Source: DASPWW01 sp963756745
GTDB taxonomy: Bacteria > Actinomycetota > Thermoleophilia > Solirubrobacterales > 70-9
Reading direction: 5' to 3'
Assembly: GCA_963756745.1 (NCBI GenBank)
Contig: CAVWOU010000010.1
Coordinates: 682,001-746,000 of the forward strand
Length of the DNA stretch: 64,000 bases
In this document: piece by piece, positions 54,815 to 62,662 of the stretch
Layout: each line of letters begins with the position of its first letter
Numbering within the stretch: the stretch's first letter is position 1
Translations under genes and position numbers: made by a program
The notes under the pieces: generated by a model
Told to the model about the DNA's origin: nothing
Seen by the model: only the letters and a program-made list of their open reading frames with translations
The model's database searches: none

Positions 54815-55726
54815 TCAGCTCCCGGCGACTCGCGGGAGCGCGTCGAGCCATGCGGTCCGGCCCCCGCCCTCCTTCCAAACGACCGGAAAGAAAGACTCGT
54901 CTAGCGAGAGGTCGCCGCGCCGCCGGTAGCGCGAATAGATCAGATCGACGTTCGTCGGGTGGAAGCGGGTCTCGACGGGCACGAGATGCGAGACGAGGGC
55001 GCGGCGCTCGACCGTGGCCCGGTTCGGGCCCGATCCGTGGAAGGTGAGCGAGTGGTGGAACGCGCAGCCACCCGCCGACACCACGATCGGGACCAGCTCG
55101 AGCTCTTCCCCGTCGGGCACCGCGTCACGGACGGGGGCGAGCCAGTCGTCCGGCGCATGGAACTCCGATCGGCGCGCCGGCGCTCGCGGCCAGCGGTGCG
55201 AGCCGCGCGCGTACTCGATCGTGCCGGCGTCCGCACGGGTGTCGTCGAGCGCGATCCAGCAGGTGACCATCTCGGGTGGGACCAGGTAGTCGGCGTACGA
55301 GCCGTCCTGGTGCATGCCGAGCGACTTCGTGCCCGGCGGCTTCCAGAGGCAATTGTCCTGCAGCAGGCGTACGCCCCGGTAGCCCATTAGCTGGGCCGCG
55401 AGCCGGCCGGTTCGCTCGCTCAGGACCTGGGCGGCGATCAGGTCGTCCGCGCGCCACGAGTTGCAGATCTGGCGTGTCACGTCCTCGGGGTCGCGGCCGG
55501 GCACCCAGTTGACCTCATCGGGCTTGATCCCGGTCTCGTACTCGCCCTCGAAGACCCGCGCGAATCGCTCTCGCAGCGCCTCGACCTCAGCGCCCGTGAT
55601 GAAGCCCTCCACGATCAGGAACCCGTCGCGGCGGAACGCCGCCACGTGGTCGTCTGCCAGGCGCTCGAGCGGCCCGCCGGGATGCCCGCCGACGTCGCCG
55701 GAGGAGCGGCTCGCTGCACTACCCAC
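54815..55726 (-). CDS. Phytanoyl-CoA dioxygenase-family (PhyH) non-haem iron enzyme
   Basis: A product of about 303 residues with the iron facial triad: SLGMHQDGSYADYLVPPEMV (His and Asp) and FHHSLTFHGSGPNRATVERR (distal His, followed by the Arg that binds 2-oxoglutarate). The N-terminal AAFRRDGFLIVEGFITGAEV is typical of PhyH proteins such as ectoine hydroxylase. GTG 55726 overlaps the Fe-S protein's stop; an ATG at 55756 is possible. Being last in the TMADH-ETF operon it may hydroxylate a related quaternary amine or its degradation product. Confidence 0.85.
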   Translation of the reverse strand: MGSAASRSSGDVGGHPGGPLERLADDHVAAFRRDGFLIVEGFITGAEVEALRERFARVFEGEYETGIKPDEVNWVPGRDPEDVTRQICNSWRADDLIAAQVLSERTGRLAAQLMGYRGVRLLQDNCLWKPPGTKSLGMHQDGSYADYLVPPEMVTCWIALDDTRADAGTIEYARGSHRWPRAPARRSEFHAPDDWLAPVRDAVPDGEELELVPIVVSAGGCAFHHSLTFHGSGPNRATVERRALVSHLVPVETRFHPTNVDLIYSRYRRRGDLSLDESFFPVVWKEGGGRTAWLDALPRVAGS

Positions 55727-57875
55727 TGCCGGGCGCCTCCGCGCGCTCGCGCCCACCGAGCGCCTCCTCGAGCAGCTCGGTCAGCTCGCGGAGCTCGATC
55801 CGCTCGGCGTTGCCCGAAGTCTTGATCGCGTCCTCGTACATCGTCACATCCTTCGGGCAGCTGACGACGAAGTAGTCGAGCTCCCCGAGCGCCACCGCCT
55901 CGCGGATCCGGTTTTCGGACGGCCGCTCGACGCCGGGCTCGTCCGGGATCCAGATGCGCCCGCCGCCGGCCCCGCAGCAGAACGAGTTGTCGCGGTTTCG
56001 CGGCATCTCGACCAGCGTGCATCCGAGCGCCTCGAGGATCTTCCGGGGAGCGTCGTATTCGCCCGTGTGGCGGCCGAGGTAGCAAGGGTCGTGGTAGGTC
56101 ACGCCGTAGTCGAGCCGGCCGCGCACCGGCAGCCGCCCGGACTCGATCAGCTCGAGCAGCAGCGAGGTGTGGTGGGCCACGCTCCATGAGCCGCCGAGCT
56201 CGTCCGAGATCAGCTCCGGGTACTCGTTGCGCAGCGTGTTGAGCGAGTGGGGGTCGCTCGTGACGATTCGGTTGAAGGCGCACTCCTCGAGCGTCGCGAT
56301 GTTCTGCTCGGCGAGCGACTCGAAGAGACCCTCCTCGCCGGCCCGGCGCACGTCGTTGCCCGAGTTGCGCTCGCCCTCGTAGAGGATCCCGAAATCGAGG
56401 CCCGCGGAGTGGAACAGCCGCGCCAGCGCGCGCGTGACCTTCTGGCTGCGCGGGTCGAACGAGGCGTAGTCGCCCACGAACCAGAGCACGTCCACCTGCT
56501 CCCGGCGGGCATCCTTGACCTCGAAATCGAGCTCCTCGGTCCAGCGGCCGCGCCTTCGGGCGCGCTCCCCGAACGAGTTACCCGACTTGTGGATGGTCTG
56601 GAGCGTCGCCTGCAGGCTCGCGGGCAACTCGCCTTCCTCGACGAGGCGGCGGCGGAGCTGGTTGATGATCGGCGCCTGCTCGATCCCGACGGGGCACGCC
56701 TCGACGCAGGCGTTGCACTGCATGCATGCCCAGACGGTGTCGGCGCGCACGCCGTCGTCGCGAACCACCGGCCGGGCAAAGCCGCCGTTCTCGGGCTGCT
56801 GCCCTTTGATCAGCACGCCGAGCACGCCCCCGATGCCCACCTCGCGCATCGCCGCGTTGGACTGCTCGCGCAGCTCGAGCACGACGTCGCGCGGGGATAG
56901 CGGCCGGCCGGTGGCGAGCGCTGGGCACGCCTCGTGGCACTTCCCGCACTTCGTACAGGCGTCGAGATTCAGCATGTGGACCCCGCTGAAGTCCTCGAGC
57001 GCTCCGTACCCAGCCGGCTCGGAGGCCAGCTCCGGTGGGATCGCCTTGAGCCGCTTGCCCGCTTGGGGATCGCGCACGACGAGCGAGCCGAAGCTGGCGA
57101 GCATGTGCGAGGCCTTGGTGTAGGGAATCGCCGCCACGAACGCGAGCGCCAACAGCCCATGGGACCACCACAGCGTGTGCCTGACGACGCGCAACGCGCC
57201 GTCGCTCGCGCCGATCGCATCGAAGCCCTGCGCGGCTGCCCACCCGGCCGGCGAGAACTCGTTGTACCCGGGCGCGTCCATCGCGATCCGTACGCCCTCG
57301 AGAACGTAGCCGGAGACCGCCAGCACGAGCAGTATGCCGACGAAGGTCCAGTCGCCGACCCGGTACCCCGTGCGCTCGTCGGCGTCGCGATCGGGACGTG
57401 CGTAGTCGAGCTTGCGGGGGCGCAGGATCCCGCGCCGGATCATCATCAGCACGATGCCCACGAGGAGCGCTATACCGAGCACGTCCAGAACGAGCGAGTA
57501 GCCGAGATAGAAGTCGCCCTCGAAGAAGCGCCAGCCAAACACCGGCTCGGTGAAGTCCGTGTTGATCGCCAGGATGACCGTCCCGATGAAGAGGACCACG
57601 AAGCCGTAGAAGATTCCGCGGTGCGCCCAGCCGACATAGGCGTCGCGCCGCTTGATCGAGACGTGGCTCAGCAGGATTCCGACGGCCTCCCGAAAGCGCC
57701 CGGGGAGCTCGGAGAGCGGAGGCCAGCCGCCGCCGTGGGCGCGCCTGTACTTCGCGATCGGCCGCGCCACCCCGTAGGCGAACACGAGCACCGAGAAGGC
57801 GGCGAGGACGTACCACAGCACCTCGAGGGCCGGCTCGAAGTCCCAGAAGACCTCGCGGGTCCTCTCGACAGCCAT
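55719..57875 (-). CDS. Membrane-bound Fe-S oxidoreductase (DgcB/HdrD-like), first CCG domain degenerate
   Basis: A product of about 718 residues. Helices near the N-terminus form a NarI-like cytochrome b part (ALEVLWYVLAAFSVLVFAYG, GIFYGFVVLFIGTVILAINT, LWWSHGLLALAFVAAIPYTK). Two ferredoxin-type clusters follow: CTKCGKCHEACPALA and CMQCNACVEACPVGI. Of two cysteine-rich (CCG) domains, the second is intact (YHDPCYLGRHTGEYDAPRK, NSFCCGAGGGRIW, VVSCPKDV). The first keeps its frame but its cysteines are replaced: FVGDYASFDPRSQKV, EGERNSGNDVRRAG and IVTSDPHSLNTLRNEYPEL. The likely role is to take electrons from ETF to quinone, as proposed for DgcB. ATG 57884 is an alternative start. Confidence 0.88.
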   Translation of the reverse strand: MAVERTREVFWDFEPALEVLWYVLAAFSVLVFAYGVARPIAKYRRAHGGGWPPLSELPGRFREAVGILLSHVSIKRRDAYVGWAHRGIFYGFVVLFIGTVILAINTDFTEPVFGWRFFEGDFYLGYSLVLDVLGIALLVGIVLMMIRRGILRPRKLDYARPDRDADERTGYRVGDWTFVGILLVLAVSGYVLEGVRIAMDAPGYNEFSPAGWAAAQGFDAIGASDGALRVVRHTLWWSHGLLALAFVAAIPYTKASHMLASFGSLVVRDPQAGKRLKAIPPELASEPAGYGALEDFSGVHMLNLDACTKCGKCHEACPALATGRPLSPRDVVLELREQSNAAMREVGIGGVLGVLIKGQQPENGGFARPVVRDDGVRADTVWACMQCNACVEACPVGIEQAPIINQLRRRLVEEGELPASLQATLQTIHKSGNSFGERARRRGRWTEELDFEVKDARREQVDVLWFVGDYASFDPRSQKVTRALARLFHSAGLDFGILYEGERNSGNDVRRAGEEGLFESLAEQNIATLEECAFNRIVTSDPHSLNTLRNEYPELISDELGGSWSVAHHTSLLLELIESGRLPVRGRLDYGVTYHDPCYLGRHTGEYDAPRKILEALGCTLVEMPRNRDNSFCCGAGGGRIWIPDEPGVERPSENRIREAVALGELDYFVVSCPKDVTMYEDAIKTSGNAERIELRELTELLEEALGGRERAEAPGSG

Positions 57876-57903
57876 CACGACCATAGAAAGGTCGAAAGCC
57901 TGG

Positions 57904-58866
57904 CTAGCCGAAAAGATCCCCGAGCTCATCGGCCACGTCGAAGAGGTCGGCGGTGGCGCCGTAGTGAGCGACGCCGAAGATCGGAGCCTCATGGTCGGTG
58001 TTCACTGCGACGATCGTCTCCGCGCCCGAGATTCCGGCCAGGTGCTGGACCGCGCCGGAGATTCCCAGCGCCAGATAGACCTTGGGCTTCACCGTCTTGC
58101 CCGACTGCCCGACCTGGCGCGAGTTGGGAATCCAGCCCGAGTCCACGAGCGGGCGCGACACGGACAGGGTGGCCCCCATCTTCTCCGCGAGCTCCTCGAA
58201 CTGGGAGATGTTGTCCCGGTCCTCGATACCGCGGCCGATCGAGAGCAGGAACTCCGAGGCAGTGATGTCGACGTCACCCGCTTCCGCCTCCTTGAAGTCC
58301 AGGTGCTCGATGGGGAGGTCGTTCGCCTGCAGCGGGACCTCCACCGGCCGAACCTCGGCGCTGCCCTCTCCCCCCGCCGGCTCGAACGCGCCCGCTCTCA
58401 GCATGATCAGCACGCGGTCCTTGTCGGGGAACTCGAGCTGGGTCTCGACCTTGCCTCCATAGAAGCCGCGCCGCGCCACGAGCCCGCCGTCCTCGTGAGA
58501 CACCGCGGTGACATCGCTCGCAAATCCGAGTCCGAGGCGCGCCGCCAGCGCGGGCGCGAAGCCGAGCGAGTCAATCGTGAACCCGACTACCACGAGCGAC
58601 GGATCCTCCTCCTCGATCAGCTTCTCGACGATCCGCTCCTGGACGTTGGGGTCGAAGTGCTCCACCGGGGTCTCAACGGTGAGGACCGCGTCCACGCCCT
58701 CGACGTTCAGCTGATCTGCGAACGAGGACGGACTGCTCGCGGCCACCGCCACGACGAGGCGCCCGCCGGCACCGTCCTTCAGCTCGCGCCCCGCGGCAAC
58801 GAGCTCGAGCGAAACCTCCCGCAGTTCTCCCCGCCGCGGCTCCGCGAGCACCAGCACGCCGGACAT
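57904..58866 (-). CDS. etfA: Electron transfer flavoprotein alpha subunit
   Basis: EtfA binds FAD and relays electrons from dehydrogenases. The 320-residue product begins SGVLVLAEPRRGELREVSLE and has the FAD domain SRPLVDSGWIPNSRQVGQSG, KPKVYLALGISGAVQHLAGI, TIVAVNTDHEAPIFGVAHYG and TADLFDVADEL. The ATG overlaps the etfB stop. It sits between the TMADH-like enzyme and the Fe-S membrane protein, matching an enzyme-ETF-quinone chain. Confidence 0.95.
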   Translation of the reverse strand: MSGVLVLAEPRRGELREVSLELVAAGRELKDGAGGRLVVAVAASSPSSFADQLNVEGVDAVLTVETPVEHFDPNVQERIVEKLIEEEDPSLVVVGFTIDSLGFAPALAARLGLGFASDVTAVSHEDGGLVARRGFYGGKVETQLEFPDKDRVLIMLRAGAFEPAGGEGSAEVRPVEVPLQANDLPIEHLDFKEAEAGDVDITASEFLLSIGRGIEDRDNISQFEELAEKMGATLSVSRPLVDSGWIPNSRQVGQSGKTVKPKVYLALGISGAVQHLAGISGAETIVAVNTDHEAPIFGVAHYGATADLFDVADELGDLFG

Positions 58867-59657
58867 CAGCCCAGCTTTTCTCTGATGATCCCTGCGATTC
58901 TCTGCGCGACCTCCGCCGGGGACCCCTCGAGCATCTCGGCACCCTCCCCGCGCTCCGGGGTCGTCATCCGACGGATCCGCGCACCCGCGGCCTGCGAGAC
59001 CGCGTCGGCGTCGAGCTCCAGGTCGGCGAGGCCGAGCTCGTCGAGCGGCTTGTCCTTCGCCTGCTTGATTGCGCGGAGGTTCGCGTAGCGAGGCTCGTTG
59101 ATCCCCGTTTGAACCGTGATCAGCGCCGGGCAGCGCACCCTCACTCGCTGCTTGAGTCCTCCCTCGAGCTCGCGGTCGACGGTGGCCGAGGGAGCCGAGG
59201 GATCGTAGTCAAGGTCCGTCACGACAGCCACGTGTGGCCACCCGAGATGAGCGGCCATTGCGATGCCGGTTGCGCCGTAGACCGCGTCGCTCGACTGGAC
59301 GCCGCAGAGCACGAGATCCGGGTGCTCACGTTCAGCGGCGGCGGCGAGCACCCTCGCCACCGCGAGCGCGTCGGCGCCTTCCAGCGAGGGATCCCAGACG
59401 CGCACGCCCCGATCCGCGCCCATCGCGAGGCACGTGCGGATTCCCTCCTCGGACTCCTCGTCGCCGACAGACACGACCACGACCTCGCCGTCCCCGTCCA
59501 CCCCCTCGAGGATCGAGAGCGCCTCCTCCACGGAGAAGCTGTCCCACTCGTTGAGCTCGTAGTCGAGGAAGTCGGCCTCGACCCCCGACCCGTCGGCGCG
59601 CAGCTCGAACTCATCGTCGAGCTTCGCGACCTGCTTGACGGCGACGACGATCTTCAC
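58866..59657 (-). CDS. etfB: Electron transfer flavoprotein beta subunit
   Basis: A 263-residue EtfB starting at GTG 59657 (KIVVAVKQVAKLDDEFELRA), overlapping the TMADH-like gene's stop. It carries YELNEWDSFSVEEALSILEG, MGADRGVRVWDPSLEGADAL, LVLCGVQSSDAVYGATGIAM and PALITVQTGINEPRYANLRA, the strand-and-loop order of EtfB. The longer frame upstream is antisense to the dehydrogenase 3' end. Confidence 0.95.
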   Translation of the reverse strand: MKIVVAVKQVAKLDDEFELRADGSGVEADFLDYELNEWDSFSVEEALSILEGVDGDGEVVVVSVGDEESEEGIRTCLAMGADRGVRVWDPSLEGADALAVARVLAAAAEREHPDLVLCGVQSSDAVYGATGIAMAAHLGWPHVAVVTDLDYDPSAPSATVDRELEGGLKQRVRVRCPALITVQTGINEPRYANLRAIKQAKDKPLDELGLADLELDADAVSQAAGARIRRMTTPERGEGAEMLEGSPAEVAQRIAGIIREKLG

Positions 59658-61930
59658 CCGGCGGTGCCCCGTCCCGCGCCGGCCACCCCCGGGTCGGACG
59701 TCGCGGCTGCGACCGCGGGCTCGAGCTCGTCCGGCATCGCCTCGATGTCGCGGCCGTTCTGGAGCTGCTCCTCGAAGTCGCGGTTGGTGGTGCCTCCCCA
59801 CAGCCTGCGCTCCCGGATGAACGGCAGCGGGATCGCCGGATTCTCCGAGTCGATCTCGCGTGCCAGGCGGTGGCCGTCGAAAATGCAGTCCACGAGCATC
59901 CGCGGCGCCGCCGCGTCGCCGATCACGTGGAGCTGCTCGATCCCCTCCCGCTCGAGCGCCGCTGGGTCGGCCCTGAGCTCACGGTAAATCTCGTCATCCG
60001 AGATCCGCTGCGTGCACAGCACCACCGAGTCGATCTCGAACTGCTCCTTGTGCGACTCGTCCCAGATGTTGTGGGCGGAGACTCTCCCTGGCTCGATCTT
60101 CTCGACCATCGTGTACGGATGCATTCGGACCTTCAGCCGGTGGAGGTCGCGATGGAGCATCGGGGCCTCGAGCGTGTACTCCATGTAATTCGCGAAGTCG
60201 GGCATCTGGGTCAGCATCGTCACTTCGTGCCCCTCGCCGGCGAGCTTCTGCGCGATCGCCGTGCCCATGAAGTAGGCCTCGTTCTCGAGGATCAGCACGC
60301 GCCGGCCGACCTCCTTGGTGCCGAGCACGACCTCGTCCGGGGTCAGCTGCCAGTCGAGCGTCGTGTCCGCACCCTCGATCGGTGCGTGTGTCGCCGGATT
60401 GAGGCCGTTGGTGGCCCAATGGCAACCGGTCGCGATCACCACGATCTCGGCGCCGTACTCGAGCACATCGTTGGCCGACAGCCGCGAACCGGTCTGGACC
60501 TCGACGTTCTTGAGCTTGTCGAGCTGGATCTGGCGGTAGTTGACGATCCGCTTCCACTCGCCGAGACCGCGGGCCGTGCCGCGGGCCAGGTTCTCCTTGC
60601 CGTCCGAGTGGCCGAGCTGCGAGATCCAGTTGACGCAGCCGCCGATCTCCTGGTCGGACTCGACGAGGTGCACGGCCGACATATCGCGCTTGCCGAGCAC
60701 CATGGCGCACTCCATGCCGGCCGCACCGGCGCCCACGACGAGCACGCCCTTGTCGCGGTTGGCCGCCGGGTGGAACCTCTCCGGGTGCCAGCCGCGGCGG
60801 TACTCCTCGCCCGCGGTTGCGTTCTGGGTACAGACCATCGGCGGGCCGCCGATCTCCCAGCGCGAGATGCATTGGTTGCAGCCGATGCACTCGCGGACCT
60901 CGTCGAGCTGGCCCTCCTCGATCTTCTTCGGCAGGAACGGATCCGAGATCGAGGGACGGGCACCGCCGATGATGTCGAACTGCCCCGACTGGATGATGCG
61001 CACCATCACGTCCGCGTCCGTGATGCGACCGACCCCGACGACCGGCTTGTCGGTGTGGTCGCCGGCCTTGATCTGGCCCGTGAAGGGCTTCTCGTGGTTT
61101 TGCTCGAAGAAGCGCGATGGACCGGCGTTCTGCCCCCATTCGGCGATGTCGCCGACGGTCAGATCCCATACGTCGACAAGGTCGTCGACGTGCTCGACGA
61201 ACCTGACGCCGTCTTCGCCGACCTCGATCCCGGCCTTTCCGTAGAGCGAGTCGACCGCGAAGCGTGAGGCGATCGCGCAGTCGTCGCCCACGGCCTCGCG
61301 CACCTTCTCGAGCGTCTCGCGCCAGAAGCGCGCGCGGTTCTCGAATGAGCCGCCGTACTCATCGGTGCGCTTGTTGTAGAAGGGGGAGAGGAACTGCAGC
61401 GGCAGGTAGCTGTGCGCGCCGTAGACGTAGATGATGTCGAAGCCGGCCTCGCGCGCCCGTCGCGCGGCGTCGACGTAGTACTGCTGGACGAGCACGACGT
61501 CGTCCTTGTCCATGTACCGGGGGTACGTGTTGACCTCGAACTCGGACGGGATCTGCGAGGGGCCACGCGGGTTGTGGCGCGACTCCATCCCGGGGGCGTG
61601 CGGTCCCCCGTACCAGAGCTCGATCCCGGCCAGGGCGTCGAAGTGATGCAGCCGGTCGCACATCGCGGCCAAATTACGGACGTCGCCCTCGTCCCAGATC
61701 CGTGCCGAGACCCGCATCGTGTCGTCCGACTCGGGGTGGATCGAGCAGTACTCGGTGCAGATCGCGCCCCACCCGCCCTCTGCCTTCATCCCCCGGTGGT
61801 AGGCCTGAAACCCGGGTTTCTCGGAACCTGCCCCGATGCAGTGGGGCACCTGGTAGAAGCGGTTCTTCAGCGTCTTCGGGCCCAGCCGGATCGGCTCAAA
61901 GAGGATGTCGTACTTCGGGTCACGCGCCAT
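59654..61930 (-). CDS. Trimethylamine dehydrogenase-like FMN/4Fe-4S oxidoreductase
   Basis: The 758-residue product starts ARDPKYDILFEPIRLGPKTL. Numbering without the Met as in Methylophilus TMADH, Cys30 (FYQVPHCIGAGSEKPGF) would bind FMN covalently; Tyr60 (CTEYCSIHPESDDT), Ser74 (MRVSARIWDEGDVRN) and Trp105 (LAGIELWYGGPHAPGMES) match TMADH rather than dimethylamine dehydrogenase as I recall it. The 4Fe-4S ligands lie in CIGCNQCISRWEIGGPPMVC, followed by the ADP-binding domain (GVLVVGAGAAGMECAMVLGK). A 30-residue C-terminal extension is not in TMADH. It oxidises a methylated amine to formaldehyde plus the demethylated amine and passes electrons to EtfAB, encoded next. Dimethylglycine (DgcA-type) is the main alternative substrate. 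Confidence 0.9.
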   Translation of the reverse strand: MARDPKYDILFEPIRLGPKTLKNRFYQVPHCIGAGSEKPGFQAYHRGMKAEGGWGAICTEYCSIHPESDDTMRVSARIWDEGDVRNLAAMCDRLHHFDALAGIELWYGGPHAPGMESRHNPRGPSQIPSEFEVNTYPRYMDKDDVVLVQQYYVDAARRAREAGFDIIYVYGAHSYLPLQFLSPFYNKRTDEYGGSFENRARFWRETLEKVREAVGDDCAIASRFAVDSLYGKAGIEVGEDGVRFVEHVDDLVDVWDLTVGDIAEWGQNAGPSRFFEQNHEKPFTGQIKAGDHTDKPVVGVGRITDADVMVRIIQSGQFDIIGGARPSISDPFLPKKIEEGQLDEVRECIGCNQCISRWEIGGPPMVCTQNATAGEEYRRGWHPERFHPAANRDKGVLVVGAGAAGMECAMVLGKRDMSAVHLVESDQEIGGCVNWISQLGHSDGKENLARGTARGLGEWKRIVNYRQIQLDKLKNVEVQTGSRLSANDVLEYGAEIVVIATGCHWATNGLNPATHAPIEGADTTLDWQLTPDEVVLGTKEVGRRVLILENEAYFMGTAIAQKLAGEGHEVTMLTQMPDFANYMEYTLEAPMLHRDLHRLKVRMHPYTMVEKIEPGRVSAHNIWDESHKEQFEIDSVVLCTQRISDDEIYRELRADPAALEREGIEQLHVIGDAAAPRMLVDCIFDGHRLAREIDSENPAIPLPFIRERRLWGGTTNRDFEEQLQNGRDIEAMPDELEPAVAAATSDPGVAGAGRGTAG

Positions 61931-61960
61931 TCGCCTCTCCTCGATTATCGAACCAATATG

Positions 61961-61974
61961 TACAAAAGCTTGTA
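61961..61974. promoter_or_regulatory. Operator-like palindrome upstream of the TMADH-like gene
   Basis: TACAA-AAGC-TTGTA forms a perfect 5-bp inverted repeat about 31 nt before the start of the dehydrogenase, in an AT-rich 92-bp leader unusual for this GC-rich window. A good ribosome-binding site (aggagagg on the minus strand) follows. It may be the operator of the amine operon; no regulator gene is in view. Confidence 0.45.
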
Positions 61975-62022
61975 TCGCAATCGGGAGCGGCTGTCCACGA
62001 CCGACCCCGCGGACCCTCGACC

Positions 62023-62511
62023 CTACCCGTCCGGCGCGATCCAGACGAGGCACCCGGCGTCGCGGCGGATCTGGCGCGAGGCGCGCCGGAACCGCCACCG
62101 CGATATCCGCGAGCGGTCGGGCCCGAAGACGAGCAGTCCGGCGCGCCGATCGCGCGCCACCTCGAGCAGCGCCTTGACCGGCCGCTTGCTGCTCACTCGC
62201 AGGTGCTCGGTGCGGACCCCCAGCGCGACCGCGCGTTCGGCGGTCGCCCGCACCGCGTCGAGGTCCTCCTCGTGGGGCAGGGTGGCCGCGTCGGGGCCGA
62301 CCAGCATCAGGGTGGTCGGGTAGTTGGGCAGGTGCACCGCGTTGGTGACCAGCAGCGGCGACGAGGCCTCGATCGCCGACTCGATCGCCATCCGCTCTGC
62401 TGCGGGATCGACCCGGCAGGAGAGCGTCCCGAGCACCACCGGCCGCCCCGACGCACGGGCGAGTTGATCGACCTCGGCGCCGCTCGTCCGGTCCTTTACG
62501 AGCACACGCAT
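62023..62511 (-). CDS. Universal stress protein-like (UspA fold) protein
   Basis: A 162-residue protein starting MRVLVKDRTSGAEVDQLARA. It has a Usp-like Rossmann pattern, with AMIESAIEAS-like helices (AERMAIESAIEASSPLLVTN), LMLVGPDAATLPHEEDLDAV and a terminal ALLEVARDRRAGLLVFGPDR that matches the GADLIVxGxx strand of Usp proteins. The ATP-binding G-x2-G-x9-G-S motif is not complete. It is divergent from the permease gene and lies upstream of the TMADH-like gene. Confidence 0.65.
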   Translation of the reverse strand: MRVLVKDRTSGAEVDQLARASGRPVVLGTLSCRVDPAAERMAIESAIEASSPLLVTNAVHLPNYPTTLMLVGPDAATLPHEEDLDAVRATAERAVALGVRTEHLRVSSKRPVKALLEVARDRRAGLLVFGPDRSRISRWRFRRASRQIRRDAGCLVWIAPDG

Positions 62512-62562
62512 GAGTGTAGATACGGCAGCGTTGGGCGACCGGACCACCGGCTGAGGGCCCTC

Positions 62563-62592
62563 TTGACAAATTGGTGCAGCGGGGAATACGCT
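62563..62592 (+). promoter_or_regulatory. Sigma-70-type promoter for the permease
   Basis: TTGACA at 62563-62568 is a perfect -35 box; TACGCT at 62587-62592 fits a TAnnnT -10 box at an 18-bp spacing. The permease start is 71 nt downstream. Confidence 0.5.
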
Positions 62593-62610
62593 CCCGCCGG
62601 AGAGAGCTGA

Positions 62611-62650
62611 GGCCGCCTGCTCGGGTGTGCCGCTCCCGAGGGCGACGGCC
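62611..62650 (+). promoter_or_regulatory. Structured 5' leader hairpin before the permease
   Basis: CTCGGG (62620-62625) pairs with CCCGAG (62635-62640), and GGCCG (62611-62615) pairs with CGGCC (62646-62650), giving an extended hairpin that ends right at the ribosome-binding site (agaggaggag, 62651-62660). It could tune translation. No known riboswitch consensus is matched. Confidence 0.35.
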
Positions 62651-62662
62651 AGAGGAGGAGAT

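Noticed and set aside
56934..58265. 443-codon plus-strand frame across etfA and the Fe-S protein
   Set aside because: Antisense to two well-supported genes, His/Arg/Asp-rich with no motif.
62593..62660. Glycine or guanidine riboswitch before the permease
   Set aside because: The leader has GGAGAGAG but lacks the conserved CCGAAGG-type core of glycine aptamers and the ykkC core; only a simple hairpin is supported.
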